DNA from: Heterohyrax brucei
Taxonomy: Eukaryota > Chordata > Mammalia > Hyracoidea > Procaviidae
Assembly: GCA_028571685.1 (NCBI GenBank)
Contig: CM053143.1
Span: 54,491,208-54,555,207, forward strand
Length of the DNA: 64,000 nt
Direction of reading: 5' to 3'
Part shown: one piece after another, positions 21,854 to 33,673 of the stretch
Layout of the letters: each line of letters begins with the position of its first letter
Numbering within the stretch: position 1 is the first letter of the stretch
Program-made: the position numbers and the translations under genes
The notes under the pieces: model-generated
Databases searched by the model: none
Told to the model about the DNA's origin: nothing
Seen by the model: the letters and a program-made list of their open reading frames with translations, nothing else

Positions 21854-22082
21854 ATATGCGTTTAGAAAGGAGTTGTGATACAATCTTTGGTTTCAAGGTA
21901 GAGGAATTAAGACTATTACAATCTCTCACACGTGATTTGTATTTATCATGACAATAAATTTAGAAAGAGGAAACAAATCTTAAGAAGCAACCGAAAAGCC
22001 ATAAAGACCACCTTTACATACCATAGAGGGTCCATAGCTTAGAAGCTTGCTTGATAAAATATCTACAGGGGTTTACATACAT

Positions 22083-22252
22083 TTACATTAACAAAGTACT
22101 TCTCAAACCTCAGTGTACTTTCAGATTGCCTGGGTCTGTTATTAAAATGCAGATTCAGGAATTTCAGGGTGGGGCTCAACATTTCTGATAAGCCTCTAGA
22201 TGATGCTGACAGTGCTAGTCTTTGGAGTTCTCTTACAGCGGCAATCTTATCG
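22083..22252 (+). mobile_element. MER5-like hAT-Charlie MITE remnant
   Basis: 'cttctcaaacctcagtgtac', 'attaaaatgcagattcagga', 'atttcagggtggggctc' and 'gatgatgctgacagtgc' follow the order of the MER5A/B consensus, an ancient non-autonomous DNA transposon of placental mammals. The terminal repeats are not clear. Confidence 0.65.
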
Positions 22253-22584
22253 GTTCCTTCTGTCACTCAGCGTCTGAATTATCTGGGGAACTTTTCAAAC
22301 ATACTCACTTCTACCCTTAGTCTTAGGGCTTCCATCAAAATGGGAGTAAGACTGAGACATTCACATTTTTTTTATAGCTCCATAACTCATTTAAACAGTA
22401 AGGATTGAGACAATTTAAACTGAACAGGCATGATTCTCCAACATTTCCTGCTTTGGTTTGTAGGTCTTCTCACTTCTTTTAGTACAAATGAACTTGAACT
22501 CATCAAATTCCTGAGAAAGAATACTCAGTTCTTGTTTGCAAAGAACCTTAAATGGCAAACAATTTTATAAAACCAAAGAAAACA
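22253..22584. other. Unassigned sequence
   Basis: No supported feature. Confidence 0.5.
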
Positions 22585-22735
22585 AGGCCACTGTCATTGA
22601 GTTGATTCTGACTCATAGTGATCCTTTGGGCAGAGTAGAACTGTTGCATTGGTTTCAAAGGAGTAGCTGTTGGATTCAGACTGTTAACACTTGGGTTAGT
22701 AGCTGAACACTTAACCACTGTGTTAGCAGGGGTCT
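22585..22735 (-). mobile_element. AfroSINE, short form
   Basis: 'ccactgtcattgagttgatt', 'gattctgactcatagtgatc' and head 'cacttaaccactgtgttagc'. Confidence 0.9.
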
Positions 22736-24108
22736 GAGGACGTAGCAGAAACCAAAATTATTCTACCCAGTAAATACATTTTTTTACATAGATAATCAAA
22801 TGTGGCTGAATTATTAACATGGCAAATTGGAAAATCATTTTTGTATCTGCAAAACATATGAAAATCTGTAAGTTAAGAGTCCAGTGGAATTTAAAGAGAA
22901 AATAATATATTCCCATTAAAAAAAGATCTTTTTCTTAACTGGCAATGTGTCCTCAAGTGTTTCTTTTTTATCCTTTCCAACCAAGTACAAGTAAAGACAC
23001 CTGCAGTGTTTGGCAAATGCATTAGCAGTGGCACACAGAGAGATGACTAGTTGGCAAGCACATGTTTAAGTCTGGCATGTCACCAAACCGAGAGATGATG
23101 CCTGAGTTACAACTGCTTTCCTTTTTACCTAAATAGGGAATCATATTAAATCGTATTTTAGGAAGCTGGGGAGATGCAGAATTAAGCATCAGCTGAAGTT
23201 TAATCCAATATACAGAACATTACTGAAAAAGATTGTCATCGACTGGAAAAAAGCTATCTCAATTTCACTGAAGTCACTGATAAGGCATGACATACGGTAT
23301 CTGAAAAGAAACTAAGGAAGGATAAAATGTCACCCTCTCTCCCTGAATCACCCAGGATTTAGCCAAGGAAGTGGAAACCTACTTGAAAAGGCCCAGTAAA
23401 ACGAGATATAATCAAGGAAAGTAAGTCTGTAAGTACATTAAAAGGTTCCAGAAAATAAGACGGGACAGCAACTGAACTATTGAATTAAAGGTCATACAGC
23501 ACAATATCTGTAATTCAGTAATTAGCTCATTGCTACTGATATCTGATATCACAGCAGGCACTGCCACACCTGTCCTTCACACACATGGAGTTAGTGACTG
23601 GACCACTTAGCTACAGGAGTGCTTGCTTGTCCATGACGTGCTGGCCACAGAAATACCAGCAGAAGGGTAGCCTTTGCCTCATTTTCATTCGAGTCTTGTA
23701 TAAGTGCATACATTTGTATCCTAAATTTTATATCTAAGGGGATTTGGGAAATGTAAAAACTCTGTCTACCATATGCAGCATAATCTCTTGCCCTTAATAT
23801 TTTAATTTTCCCATTTCCTTTGTCTTGTTTCTTCCACATTTTATTGTCCCTTTCTCTCATCATTCTTTCCATTCGTTATTTATAAACTTCGGGAACAACA
23901 AAAACAGTCCTCTCCTACTCATTCTCCCCCATTTTGTAGAACAGCTCAACATTTGGCTGGTGAGAGGAGATACCTAGCACGATTCATCATTTATTTTATT
24001 CAGTATTTGATTGCTAAGTCTTTTTGCAAAAAAAGAAAAAATATATATTCTCATTTAAAATGGCATGTAATGGCCACAACTATACATTTCAGTGATACTG
24101 TTGTGTGT
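22736..24108. other. Unassigned sequence
   Basis: About 1.4 kb without a recognised repeat. The minus-strand frame at 23591-23872 (93 codons, Arg/Lys-rich start) shows no known domain and is probably chance. Confidence 0.5.
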
Positions 24109-24272
24109 TCGGAGACCTGGTGGCCCAGTGATTAAGAATGTGGCTGCTAACCAAAAAGGTTGGCAGTGCAAAGCACCAGATGCTCTTTGGAAATCCTATG
24201 GTACAGACTTACTCTGTTGTGTAGGGTCACTGTAGGCCTGAATCAACTCACTATTAATGAATCTAGTTTTTG
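24109..24272 (+). mobile_element. AfroSINE, short form
   Basis: Head 'tcggagacctggtggcccag', B-box remnant 'ggcagtgcaaagcacc', tail 'cctgaatcaactcactatt'. Confidence 0.9.
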
Positions 24273-24360
24273 TCTGGTTGTGTGATAACCCTCTAGTCTC
24301 AAACTCCACAACTCTTCTGTCCATTTACAGTATTGTGTGGTCAGTTGGTAGTACTGTGGA

Positions 24361-27056
24361 GGCACAGTCAGTCATGATGAAGAGGTTCAGAGAAGCTTCT
24401 AGACTAAGACAGACTAGGAATAAGGACCTGGCCATCTACTTCTAAAAAATTGTCCAGCAGAAAACTTATAAACATTGTCTGGTATAATGCTAGAAGATAA
24501 GTACCTCACGTTGGAAAGCACTGAAGACATGGATGGGGAAGAGCTGTCTCCTAAAAGTAGAATCTACCTTAATGATATAGATGGAACAAACCTTTCAAGA
24601 CCTTCATTTGCTGATTTGGCATGGCTCAAAATGAACAGAAACAGCTAAAAACATCCATTAATAATCAGAACATGGAATATAAGAAGTACAAATCTAGGAA
24701 AATCAAAAGTTGTCAAAAATGGAGCACACAAAGATCAAAATACTAGGCATTAGTGAGTCAAAATGGGCTAGTCCTAACCAATCTGAATAGAACCGCCATA
24801 AGGTCTACCGTGCCGAGAATAACAAACTGAAGAGGGATGGTGTCATGTTCATTATCAAAAAGAGCATTTCAAGGTCTGTCCTGAAGTACAATGCTGTGAA
24901 CGACAACATCAAGGAAGATCAGTTAGTGTGACTTACTATTCAAATTTATGCACAAACCACTAATACCAAAGATGAAGAAATTGAAGATTTTTATCAACTT
25001 CTGTAGACTGAAATTGATCAAACACACAATCAAGAATGTTGATAATTAGTGATGACTGGAGTGCAGAAGAAAGGGCGAGCTTGAGCATATCCTATTAGAA
25101 TTAAAGACCATCTCATGAAAAGATTTGATGCATAGAACACTAATGACCAGAGACAAGTTGTGAGATGTCAGTAAAATCATACGTGAAGAAAGAAAAAGGA
25201 CATTAAAAAGAAAGAAAGAAAGAAAGAAAAGGCCAAAATGGATGTCAGAAGACTCTGAAGGTTGCTCTTGAAAGCAGAGTAACTAAAGAGAAGGAAGAAG
25301 CAAACACAAACTATCTGGACAGAAGATTTCAAAGCACAGCTCAAGAAAACGGTAAAATATTACAATAAAACATGAAATGTCTGAGGTTAGAAAAAGCAAG
25401 GAAAGAAAAATCTCAGCATTTCTAAGGTGAAATAATTGAAGACAAAGATCCAAACCTCAACTTGAAATATTGAACCCTCCTGTGGGAAAAATACTGAACT
25501 ACACTGAAGACCTCAAAAGAAATGGGAAATTTAGACATAGTCACTGTACCAAAATGAACTGACCGATGATAAACCAATTCAGGAAGAAGCATATGATTAA
25601 GAACCAGTGTTACTGATGGAAAAAGTCCAAGGTGAACTGAAGGCATTAGCAAAAAACAAGGCTTTAGGAATTGATGCAATACCGATTAAGAAGTTTCAAC
25701 AAATGAATCAAATGCTGGAAGTGCTCATTCATGTAGGCCAAGAAATTTGGAAGACAGCTACCTGGCCAACCATTTGGAAAAGACTCGTATCTGTGTCTAT
25801 TCCAAAGAAAGGGTACACAACAGATTGTACTTGTGGAAATTAATATCACACTGTAGTAAAATTTAACTAAAGAATATTCAAAAGCAGTAGCAGCAGAATA
25901 TCAAGAAGGAGCTATCAGAAATTTCAACTGGATTCAGAAGAGAACTTGGAACAATGTATATCATTTCTGATGCCATGTTAATCTTGGCTAGAAGCAAAGA
26001 ATATCAAAAAGATGTTCACCTGAGTTTTATTGATTATGCAAAAGCATCCAGCTGTGTGGACCATAATGAGTTATGTATAACTTTGCAAAGAATGGGAGTT
26101 TCAGAGCACTTAATTATGCTCACAAGGAGCCTCCACATACACCACAGGCAGTTGATCAAACATAACAAAGGGATAATGACTGGCTTAAATTCAGAAAAGT
26201 TGTACATCAGGGTTGCATACTTTCTCCATAATTATTCAATCTGTATGCTGAGCAAATAATCTGAGAAGCTCGACTATATGAAGAGTAGACTAGCATCCAG
26301 ACTGAAGGAGGACTCCGTAACAACATGCAGTATACAAAAGACACAACCTTGCTTACTAAAGGCACTTACTGATAAAGATCAAAGGCCAAAGCCCTTAGTA
26401 CAGATTATATCTCAACATAAAACAAAAATCCTAAACTGGACCAATAAGCAACATCTTAATAAATGGAGAAAATACTGAAATCATTAAAGATTTCATTTTA
26501 CTTATATCCATAATCAATGTTCGTGGAAGCACCAACCAATGAATCAGCGTTTCTGTTGTACTGGCCAAGTTAATTTCAAAAGAGCCTATAAAGTGTTAAA
26601 AAGTAAAGAAATCACCTTGAAGACTAAGACATGCCTGACCCAAGTCATGGCATTTTCAATATCCTAATATACATGTGAAAGCTAGACAGTGAATAAGGAA
26701 GACTGAAGAAGAATTGGTGCTGGTGAAGAAAATTGGCTATCAATGCCTGTGAATTTTGGTGTTGGTGAAGAATTTTGAATATACCATGAATTGCCAGAAG
26801 AACAAACAAGACTGCCTTGGAAGAAGTATAACCAGAATGCTCCTTAAAAGTGAGGATGTCAAAACCTCATCTTATGTATTTTGGATATGTTATCAGGAGA
26901 AATCAGTCCCTGGGGAAATATATCATGCTTAGTAGAGGGGGAGGGAAAAAGGAAAATCCTCCAAAAGATGGACTGGCAGAGGACCAGGCAGTGTTTCCTT
27001 CTGTTATACAGAGGGTCTATATGAGTAGGAGTGGTCTTAATGGCACCTAACAACAA
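24361..27056 (+). mobile_element. RTE/BovB-like LINE, nearly end to end, degenerate
   Basis: The copy runs from the RTE 5' UTR ('aagcttctagactaagacag' at 24397) through endonuclease and reverse transcriptase to the 3' terminus 'atggcacctaacaac' (27040). Its length, about 2.7 kb, is somewhat below the usual 3.2-3.3 kb of the family, consistent with several internal deletions (for example around 25070-25130). A short (GAAA)n run lies at 25205-25226. It is the most complete RTE here. Confidence 0.85.
24660..27010 (+). pseudogene. RTE reverse transcriptase-endonuclease relic
   Basis: The family protein has an N-terminal AP-type endonuclease and a C-terminal reverse transcriptase that copies RTE RNA at a nicked target. 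Endonuclease remnants near 24745 include GISESKW with its Glu. Reverse transcriptase starts around 25607 (VQGELKALAKNKALGIDAIP, then SIPKKG). Box A is kept as SFIDYAKASSCVDH near 26020, with its Asp. The YADD active site reads YTKD (codons 26331-26342), so the first Asp is replaced by Lys. The conserved C-terminal block FGYVIRRNQSLGKYIMLSRG lies at 26877-26940. Frameshifts and stops occur throughout, so the gene is dead. Confidence 0.85.
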
Positions 27057-27130
27057 TTGTCAGAAAGAAAAATTACTTCTATTTTTAAAGTGTCTGCTTC
27101 ATTACCCTAGGAACAAAGATCGACATTGTG

Positions 27131-27692
27131 TGTTTCAGTCAGCTAGTGCTGCTCTAACGGAAATACTGTAAGTGATGGTTTTAACAAAGGAAAACTTATT
27201 CTGATACAGTTTAGTAGGCTACAAGTTAAAATTGAGGGTGTCCACTCCAGGGGAAGGCTTTCCCTCTGTCGGCTCTAGAGGAAAGTCCTTGTGTTGCCTC
27301 AGTCTTTGGTTAGGGAGCATCTTGGCACAGGAACGTCAGGTCTGAAGGATGTGCCCTTCTCCCGGTGCTGCTTTCTTGATGGTACGAGGTTCACAACTCT
27401 CTGCTTTCTTCCCTTTCCTTTTGTCTCTTGTAGGATGAAAAGATAAAAGATGGTGCAAACCACACTCCAGGGAAACTCACTTCACAGTGGAGCGGGGAGG
27501 TGATTTTATAAAGGAATTTACAGTGCCACCCTAATCTTCTCTAACATAATTCACTCTGTTGATCACAGGCAGAGGTTAGGATTTATAGCATCAGAAAATC
27601 ACAGACTGGAGGGCAATCACAGGTTACAGGGAATCCCAGCCCAGCCAAATTATTACACATGTTTTGGGGGGCACACAATTTAATCTATGACA
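27131..27692 (-). mobile_element. MaLR/ERVL-type solo LTR, afrotherian subtype
   Basis: In reverse complement the LTR begins TGTCATAGATTAAATTGTG and ends '..TGACTGAAACA', with a poly-A signal-like 'aataagt' region near its 3' end, as in MLT/MST-type LTRs. Exact 5 bp flanks TTGTG occur at 27126-27130 and 27693-27697, which fixes the boundaries and is the target duplication size of ERVL-MaLR elements. No internal retroviral sequence is attached, so it is a solo LTR left by recombination. Confidence 0.88.
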
Positions 27693-27697
27693 TTGTG

Positions 27698-27850
27698 GTA
27701 AAGTGCAACAGAGCTGGTTCTGACTCACAGCTGCCCTATAAAACAGAGTGGAACTGCCTTATAGGGTTTCCAAGGAGAGCTGGTAGACTTGAACTGCTGA
27801 TGTTCTGGTTAACAACCGAGCTCTTAACCATTACAAGATTACAGCTCCAC
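27698..27850 (-). mobile_element. AfroSINE, short form
   Basis: Reads 'gccctataaaacagagtgg', 'cttatagggtttccaagg' and a head near 27835. It lies directly beside the LTR. Confidence 0.88.
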
Positions 27851-27894
27851 CAAGCTTTTGAAAGAAAAAATTTGAGAACGCTGACTAACTACTA

Positions 27895-28047
27895 ATCCAC
27901 TGCCATTGAGTCAATTCCAACTTAGGGCAACCCTGCAGGACTAAGTAGAACTGCCACATAGATTTTTCCAAGGACAGCTAGTGGATCTGAATCTCGACCT
28001 TTTAGTTAGCAGCCATGGCTCTTAACCATTATGCCACCAAGGTTTCC
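27895..28047 (-). mobile_element. AfroSINE, short form
   Basis: 'atccactgccattgagtcaa' to 'tatgccaccaaggtttcc'. Same orientation as its left neighbour. Confidence 0.93.
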
Positions 28048-28567
28048 ATTGAGAACACAAGAAGGAAATAATTATCATTGTCAAATACCAACTACCTACC
28101 TAATGAAGACTGTGTATTTTCTGATGCTAAGCAGAAATGCTGTCACTACATGTTTAGGAATATTAACAATATTATTTCTTAAAGTGAATATATATATTTC
28201 TTAGTTTATATTGTGAAGTATTTTGTTAACAAAATACCAACATAAATTCTTTTGAAAATAGTGCAAAAAACTATCAAATATTTACAGAAATTCTATTTTT
28301 ATTGAACAAAAACTTTTTCTGCTCAGGAAAATATACTGCTTTTTTAATGAGCACTCATATCAGTATTTGTAAACAATTAGTGAATGAGTCCCCTCTCCCA
28401 AGGTAATATTAAATATTAACGCAACTTTGGCTACTCTCTCATTAGCTTAAAAGCAGTCTTAACAGCTATAGAGTTGATATCATTATTTCATGGTATGTAA
28501 TGGTGTACGTAACAGTAACATTTTAGATCAATTTATTCTTCTGTTCTTCATACTTAATCAGTCCTAT
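28048..28567. other. Unassigned AT-rich sequence
   Basis: No supported feature. Confidence 0.5.
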
Positions 28568-28593
28568 TGTGTGTGTGTGTGTGTGTGTGTGTG
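28568..28593. repeat. (TG)n microsatellite
   Basis: Thirteen uninterrupted TG units. Confidence 0.97.
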
Positions 28594-28844
28594 CATGAAA
28601 ATCTAGAATCATAAGGCCTGAAGTTTCCATGGGTAAAAAATACTTTGTTGATACAATTTCACTTTTTTTGTAGTGTTTTACATTCTTAGATAAGAATAGC
28701 AAGATTTCTTCAATGTTAAATTTCTATGAACTTCCTTAGGATAATTTAGTAGATTATTGTTCATGATTTCCTTAAAATTAATCTACACTTAGTTTAAAAT
28801 GTATTTTGAATTTTCTGTTTTTTCTCTTCGTGCCGCATCACTTA
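28594..28844. other. Unassigned sequence
   Basis: No supported feature. Confidence 0.5.
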
Positions 28845-29187
28845 TTCCTCCCTTCCTTTTTTCTGTTTTTTTCCCCTGATTTTTGAGTTTCTCCAAAAAA
28901 ATAAAAAGTAGGAAGGAAGCAAAGAGTAAGGAAAAGACAGAAAGACAGGAAAGAAGGAAGGATGGAGGGACAGAGGAAGGGAGAGAGAGAGAAAAGGAAA
29001 AGAAAAAAAGAGAGAAAGAAAGGGAAGGAAGGAAGAAAAGATGGAAAGGAGAAAGGAAGAGGAGGAAGAGAGGAAGGGGGAGGAAGGGAAGAGACAGAGA
29101 AAGAAGAAAGGAAGGAAGGAGAGAAAGAAAGAAAGAGAGAGAGAAAGAAAGAAAGAAAAAGAAGGAAAGAGGAGAAGAAACGCAAAA
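28845..29187. repeat. Polypurine tract (GGAA/GAAA/GA) with pyrimidine-rich left flank
   Basis: From 28897 to 29187 the plus strand is almost all A and G (ggaagg, gaaagaaa, gagagaga). The best part, 28974-29179, has only a handful of pyrimidines. The 50 bases to the left (28845-28895) are pyrimidine-rich (cctcccttcc, tttttttcccc), so the two blocks are complementary in composition. Open frames in all three plus frames encode Lys/Arg/Glu strings and are not genes. Confidence 0.95.
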
Positions 29188-31095
29188 CTAAAGTGTAATT
29201 TCTTCTTCAGTATTTTGTGTTGACACTGAAAATTTGGCCAGAAACAGTTCTGCTTTGAATGTTCAAGAGTGTGTGCCTGTTTTTAATATGAACTGAAACT
29301 TAAGGGAAAACATTTTAGACTTGCACAGGCCTAAATGCTGTTGCCTGCCAGAAGCAGCTGCAAAACTCACTAATGAAAACTGGGACAAATGTTAGCAGAA
29401 GTGGCTATCAAGTAACCTTACAAATAGAAAATAGAAGTGAACATAATCAACAAACTCTACTGTGAAAGAACGTACTCTTCTGAAACTTGGTCTCATTCTT
29501 TCCAGCTACACTGACAAAGAGAAAGTGAGTTAATCTTAGAGCCTTCAAAATGATAGGGGGAGAGATTAGTCACCTCTCACTCATGTCACTAACACTGAAA
29601 TTCATTCCAGTTGAGATCTGGCAAAAGACTGAAGAGATTTTAAAGTCAGGGTATCCAAAGCTGAAAAAGATTTTTTTTTCCTTGGGATTACACTGAACTG
29701 ATCAAAGAGTGGGAAACTGTGCTCCACTGCAGCACTGTGCATTGAGGCTAGAGAAGGGTTTGAGGTGAACATTTATTTGGTCTCCCACCCATGTGTGAGT
29801 CCACCTCTGTGGCTACAAAAATGTACTTTAACAAAAGAGCAGTAATATTTCATGGTTTGGGGAAATTGTGTACATACATCAGGGGTCACATTGAACATAA
29901 TAAATACATAAAGGAGATGATAACCCATATTTCTCCCAGTTAGTGCCTTTTCCCTAATGATCTGATTGTGAACTGTGTTGAATGACCTGATTACACAACT
30001 ATCTTACAACTGAGGACTAATAAACTTAATAATAGAGATCACTTCTAAACTTACTTGAGTGTCTAAATCTTCTCCACAATTTTAAAGTTACATAGCTATA
30101 GCACAGTATATTACATAAACTCTTGGAAGATAATCTGTGGCTTTCCAACCCCAACATAACAAAACAAGTTCCAAGTAATATATTAAACATTTTAGAAGCT
30201 ACATGGCACTGTGTGTTAAAACTAAGAAGACGTTTAGGCATTTAAGAACCAACGCTTGAGTCAGAACAAGGTGATGTATCCCTAAGAAATGACTTATTTA
30301 CAAAATTTTTTGAAAATTGACTTTCTTAATGAATATTTTTTTTAAATTACCCCAACCTTGATTCCACCACTGTTGTCTACACCATAACTTACCACACTCT
30401 ACTGTTCATTTGAATGATCAGGAAATTTTGTGGAAATATAGGTTCTAACTCTGTCTCTCTGTATTAGAATCTGTGGATTCTGTATTTATGACAATGTCCA
30501 TGATAACACTGATGATACTTGCCTTTCTGCACTATGAGTTAAAAGATCTACAAATTCTTGAATGATTGCACCTGACACTGACAAGGAAAATACTGAGGAT
30601 GTTTTTCTGGGTAGCAGAGTTAGTGCTTATTTCCAAGATGAAATAGAGATTATTTTTTTTAACTTTTTTTAATTCAAGGAAGTTAAAATTTGGGGGTTTT
30701 CTTACAAATCAAAGATGTATATTTTTATATTTTCTTCATTGGAAGAAAAATGCCTACCCCAAATCATATAAAACTATATAGCTACATTTTTCCTCATGGT
30801 TTTATCCTGAAATGAGCTATAAATATTTGCATCTCTATTTTGAACTGATACTCTAGTTAAAATGTGTCTCTGGGTCTGAGGGCGTTTCTGAAGAAGGATT
30901 GCTTACAAGATGTCTTTCCAAATTCGAGAACCCACATAAGACATTTCTTTGCTATTAAATGACAATTTAAAAAGTATATAATCCTCGGCAGTGACCGTCT
31001 GAGACTTCAATGACATAGAATATCATGAAAATAGAAACATAATATTTTGTTATTTCTTGGCTGCTTATTTAGAGTCTCCTTCCACAGAAGAGGAG
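29188..31095. other. Long stretch with no recognised repeat
   Basis: About 1.9 kb of moderately AT-rich, single-copy-looking sequence. No open frame with a recognisable domain and no tRNA or small-RNA fold that I can support. Confidence 0.5.
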
Positions 31096-31096
31096 A

Positions 31097-31114
31097 TATA
31101 TACACACACACACA
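31097..31114. repeat. (TA)n/(CA)n microsatellite
   Basis: Short TA then CA run. It is repeated in kind at 31274-31311 on the other side of the SINE. Confidence 0.9.
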
Positions 31115-31115
31115 T

Positions 31116-31271
31116 AAACCACTGCCATAGAGTCGGGTCTGACTCATAGCAATACTAGAGGTCAGTGTAGAACTTCCCCATGGAGTTTCCAAGGAGTGCC
31201 TGGCAGATTTGAACTGCCGACCTTTCAGTTAGCAGATCTGGCACTTAGCCCACCATACCACCAGTGTTTCC
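31116..31271 (-). mobile_element. AfroSINE, short form, inserted in a CA repeat
   Basis: 'accactgccatagagtcggg' to 'ccataccaccagtgtttcc'. CA-rich sequence flanks both sides (tacacacacacac), which is compatible with insertion into a pre-existing microsatellite and duplication of part of it. Confidence 0.93.
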
Positions 31272-31273
31272 AT

Positions 31274-31311
31274 ACATACACACACACATGTACACACACA
31301 CACACATATGC
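31274..31311. repeat. (CA)n microsatellite, interrupted
   Basis: CA units interrupted by 'tg' and 'tatg'. Confidence 0.9.
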
Positions 31312-31374
31312 ACACATATATTTAATCATGGAAAGAGTGTCTTCTGCAAGTTTTTATGAATTTTGTTGCTTTTC

Positions 31375-31391
31375 AAAAAAAAAAAAAAAAA
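31375..31391. repeat. A17 homopolymer
   Basis: Plus-strand A run. Confidence 0.95.
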
Positions 31392-31399
31392 CAATCTTC

Positions 31400-31660
31400 C
31401 TTTTAGTTGCTGGCCAGTACCTGCCCCAACTCGTGGTGACCCCCTGCACAATGGAACAAAACCCTGCTTGGTGTCATATCACATCTGAATTAGTTGTGGA
31501 TAGGATATTGTGATCCATAGCACTTTAGTCAGCTGATTTTCAGAGGTAGATTTCCAGGCCTTTTTCCCTAGCCCATCTGGGAAGAAATCTGAAATCTCTG
31601 CTGAAATTTATTGAGCATCATGGCTATAGGCAGGTCTCTGCTGACACAGAGATCATGAAT
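31400..31660 (-). mobile_element. AfroSINE/RTE-related element, degenerate
   Basis: 'caactcgtggtgaccccctg' and 'acaatggaacaaaaccctgc' resemble the tail shared by AfroSINE and RTE. 'agatttccaggcctttttcc' to 'gctgaaatttattgagcatc' resembles the region the extended SINE shares with the RTE 5' UTR. Head not identified. Confidence 0.5.
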
Positions 31661-31882
31661 AAAGCTGTTGTAATGTTTACTCAAAGTCATCCAATGCGAT
31701 CTCAACTCCCTGTCGCTCATTTCCTTCCCACTTTATGTCGGATCAGAGTACTGTGTCTTTCTTTGTACACAAAGTGCTGCAATCAGACTGGAGACATCAG
31801 GCTATTTTCTAACTTACGTAGACCAACATAACAAATCTCATAAATATACATTGGTTATTTTTAAACTTTCAAGTAGTGGGAA
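31661..31882. other. Unassigned sequence
   Basis: No supported feature. Confidence 0.4.
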
Positions 31883-32389
31883 TGTAGCTTAGTCATCTAG
31901 AGCTTCTATAACAGAAATACCACAAGTGGATGGCTTTAACAAAGAGAAATTTATTCTTTCTCAGTCTAGGATGTGGGAAGCCTGGATTTAGGGTGCCAGC
32001 TTCAGGAGAAGCTTTCTGTCTCTGTGAGTTCTGGGGAAGGTACTTGTCATGAATCATGCCCTGCTCTAGAAGCTTCTCAGTACAGGCACCCCAAGTCCAA
32101 AGGACAGAATATGTTTCTGGCTCTTATTTCTTGGTGATATGAGGACCCCATGTCTTTCTGCTCACTTCTATTTTATATTTCAAAAGAGAGAAACTTAAAA
32201 CACAACCTAATTTATAGATTCCTAACATAATTGCTGCTAGTTCCCGCCTTCTTGACATCATAGAGGTACGAGCTACGACATAGGAAAAACCACATCGTGT
32301 GACAGAATGGTGGACAACTGAATATTACTGGGAATCTTGGCCTAGTGAACTTGACACATATTTTGGGGAACACAATTCAGTCTATAACA
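31883..32389 (-). mobile_element. MaLR/ERVL-type LTR, afrotherian subtype
   Basis: Starts 'tgtagcttagtcatctagag' and runs through 'ataccacaagtggatggctt', 'tttaacaaagagaaatttat', 'agcttcaggagaagctttct' to 'cacaattcagtctataaca'. It is collinear with the LTR at 27131-27692. No clean 5 bp duplication is visible. Confidence 0.82.
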
Positions 32390-32494
32390 GAAGGCAAATT
32401 TGTGTTGCCAGGAGGAGATAATTGGCTTAATTTTAGACATATTATTTGGGGTCATTTTAAAAATGAAAATGACAAATAACTTTCAACTCAATAT

Positions 32495-32970
32495 TAAAGT
32501 CCCCCGAAGTTAACCCTTAAGCCAAAGATTACAAATAACCACACCAAACCTGTTGCTTTCAAGTAGATCCCTACTCATAGAGATCCTATAGGACAGAGTA
32601 GAACTGTGCCATAGAGTTTCCAAGAAGCATCTGGTAGATTCAATCTGCCAACATTTTCGTTAGCGGCTGTAGCACTAAACCACTATGACAACAGGGCTTC
32701 TGAGTTCAGTCAAAGATTAGATAGCCCTATACAACAAACAATAACATGTGTAGTTAAACCATGTATATAAGACTACACAGTCACACCAGTACAAAACAAA
32801 GACAAGACGGCAGGAAGGAATAGGAAAGTTGTAAGAATGGAGATGGTTAAGCCAAGGTAGAGAAGGGGAGAGTCTTGATGCAGCTCAGGCTGGCAACTAA
32901 TGTCACAAGACAATATATGTATTGATTGTTTAATGAGAAACTACTCACCTAAAATACAATAAAAATAAAT
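32495..32970 (+). mobile_element. L1 3' UTR fragment, split by a SINE
   Basis: The left piece ('cccttaagccaaagatta') and right piece ('gtcaaagattagatagccc', 'atgtatataagactacacag', 'tgtttaatgagaaactactc', ending 'caataaaaataaa') are the same 3' UTR seen at 17.7-18.16 kb. The word 'caaagatta' occurs on both sides of the SINE and is probably part of its target duplication. No ORF2 is attached: strongly 5'-truncated. Confidence 0.75.
32540..32700 (-). mobile_element. AfroSINE, short form, inside L1 3' UTR
   Basis: 'accaaacctgttgctttcaa', 'atcctataggacagagtag', head 'tgacaacagggcttc'. Confidence 0.9.
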
Positions 32971-33205
32971 TCTGTCATCTTTGACATGTTATTGCTTTTC
33001 AGTTAAATCCACAGCTTCACTTAAAAAAATGTAAAATGTCAAGTAGTTAACACTACAAAGGGAACATTATACCAATTGTAAGATTAAAGCTAGACATGGT
33101 AAAATATCGGATCAAGATAGTGGCTATGGGTAAAGTTACTGTGGTTGACAACTGAGGGCGTGGGCCAGAGACTAAGACGGCCTATAGCGAGATGCCTCTA
33201 GAACA
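32971..33205. other. Unassigned sequence
   Basis: No supported feature. Confidence 0.4.
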
Positions 33206-33363
33206 CCAGATCTCCTCTAGTCAAGTGGATTCTGACTCATAACAACCTGATAGGACAGAGCAGAATTGCCCCATAGAGTTTCCAAGGAGTGCCTGGTGAA
33301 CTCAAACCACTGATCTTTTGGTTAGCAGCCATAGTAGTTAACCACTATACAACCAGGATTTCC
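33206..33363 (-). mobile_element. AfroSINE, short form
   Basis: 'agtggattctgactcataac' and 'ccccatagagtttccaagg' to 'acaaccaggatttcc'. It is head-to-head with 33523-33673. Confidence 0.92.
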
Positions 33364-33522
33364 TCTGAAGACAGAGATGAGGAAAAACTGCTTGTATATT
33401 CTGTTTGCAACTCTCTATTTCATTTAAGTTAGATAGAATTTTAATCCCCAGATCAATTGATGTTTCAAATGTAAGCAGTTCATGTTAATCTTTCAAAAAA
33501 TTGTGTACCTATAGTATAATAT

Positions 33523-33673
33523 GGAAACCCTGGTGGCATAGTGGGTTGAGCACTACATCTGCTAAACAAAAGTTTGGCAATTCAAATCTGCCAGGTGCAC
33601 CTTGGAAACTATGGGTCAATTCTGCTCTGACCTCTAGGGTTGCTAGACTCAATGGCAGTGGGTGCTTCGGTTT
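33523..33673 (+). mobile_element. AfroSINE, short form, with perfect 13 bp target duplication
   Basis: Head 'ggaaaccctggtggcatag', B box 'caattcaaatctgcc', tail 'ctcaatggcagtgggtgc'. The flanks tatagtataatat at 33510-33522 and 33674-33686 are identical, which proves retrotransposition and suggests a comparatively recent insertion. Confidence 0.95.

Noticed and set aside
28838..29223. Overlapping open frames of 60-115 codons on both strands (Lys/Arg/Glu-rich, Ser/Phe/Leu-rich)
   Set aside because: They are translations of the polypurine/polypyrimidine repeat; composition alone keeps all frames open.
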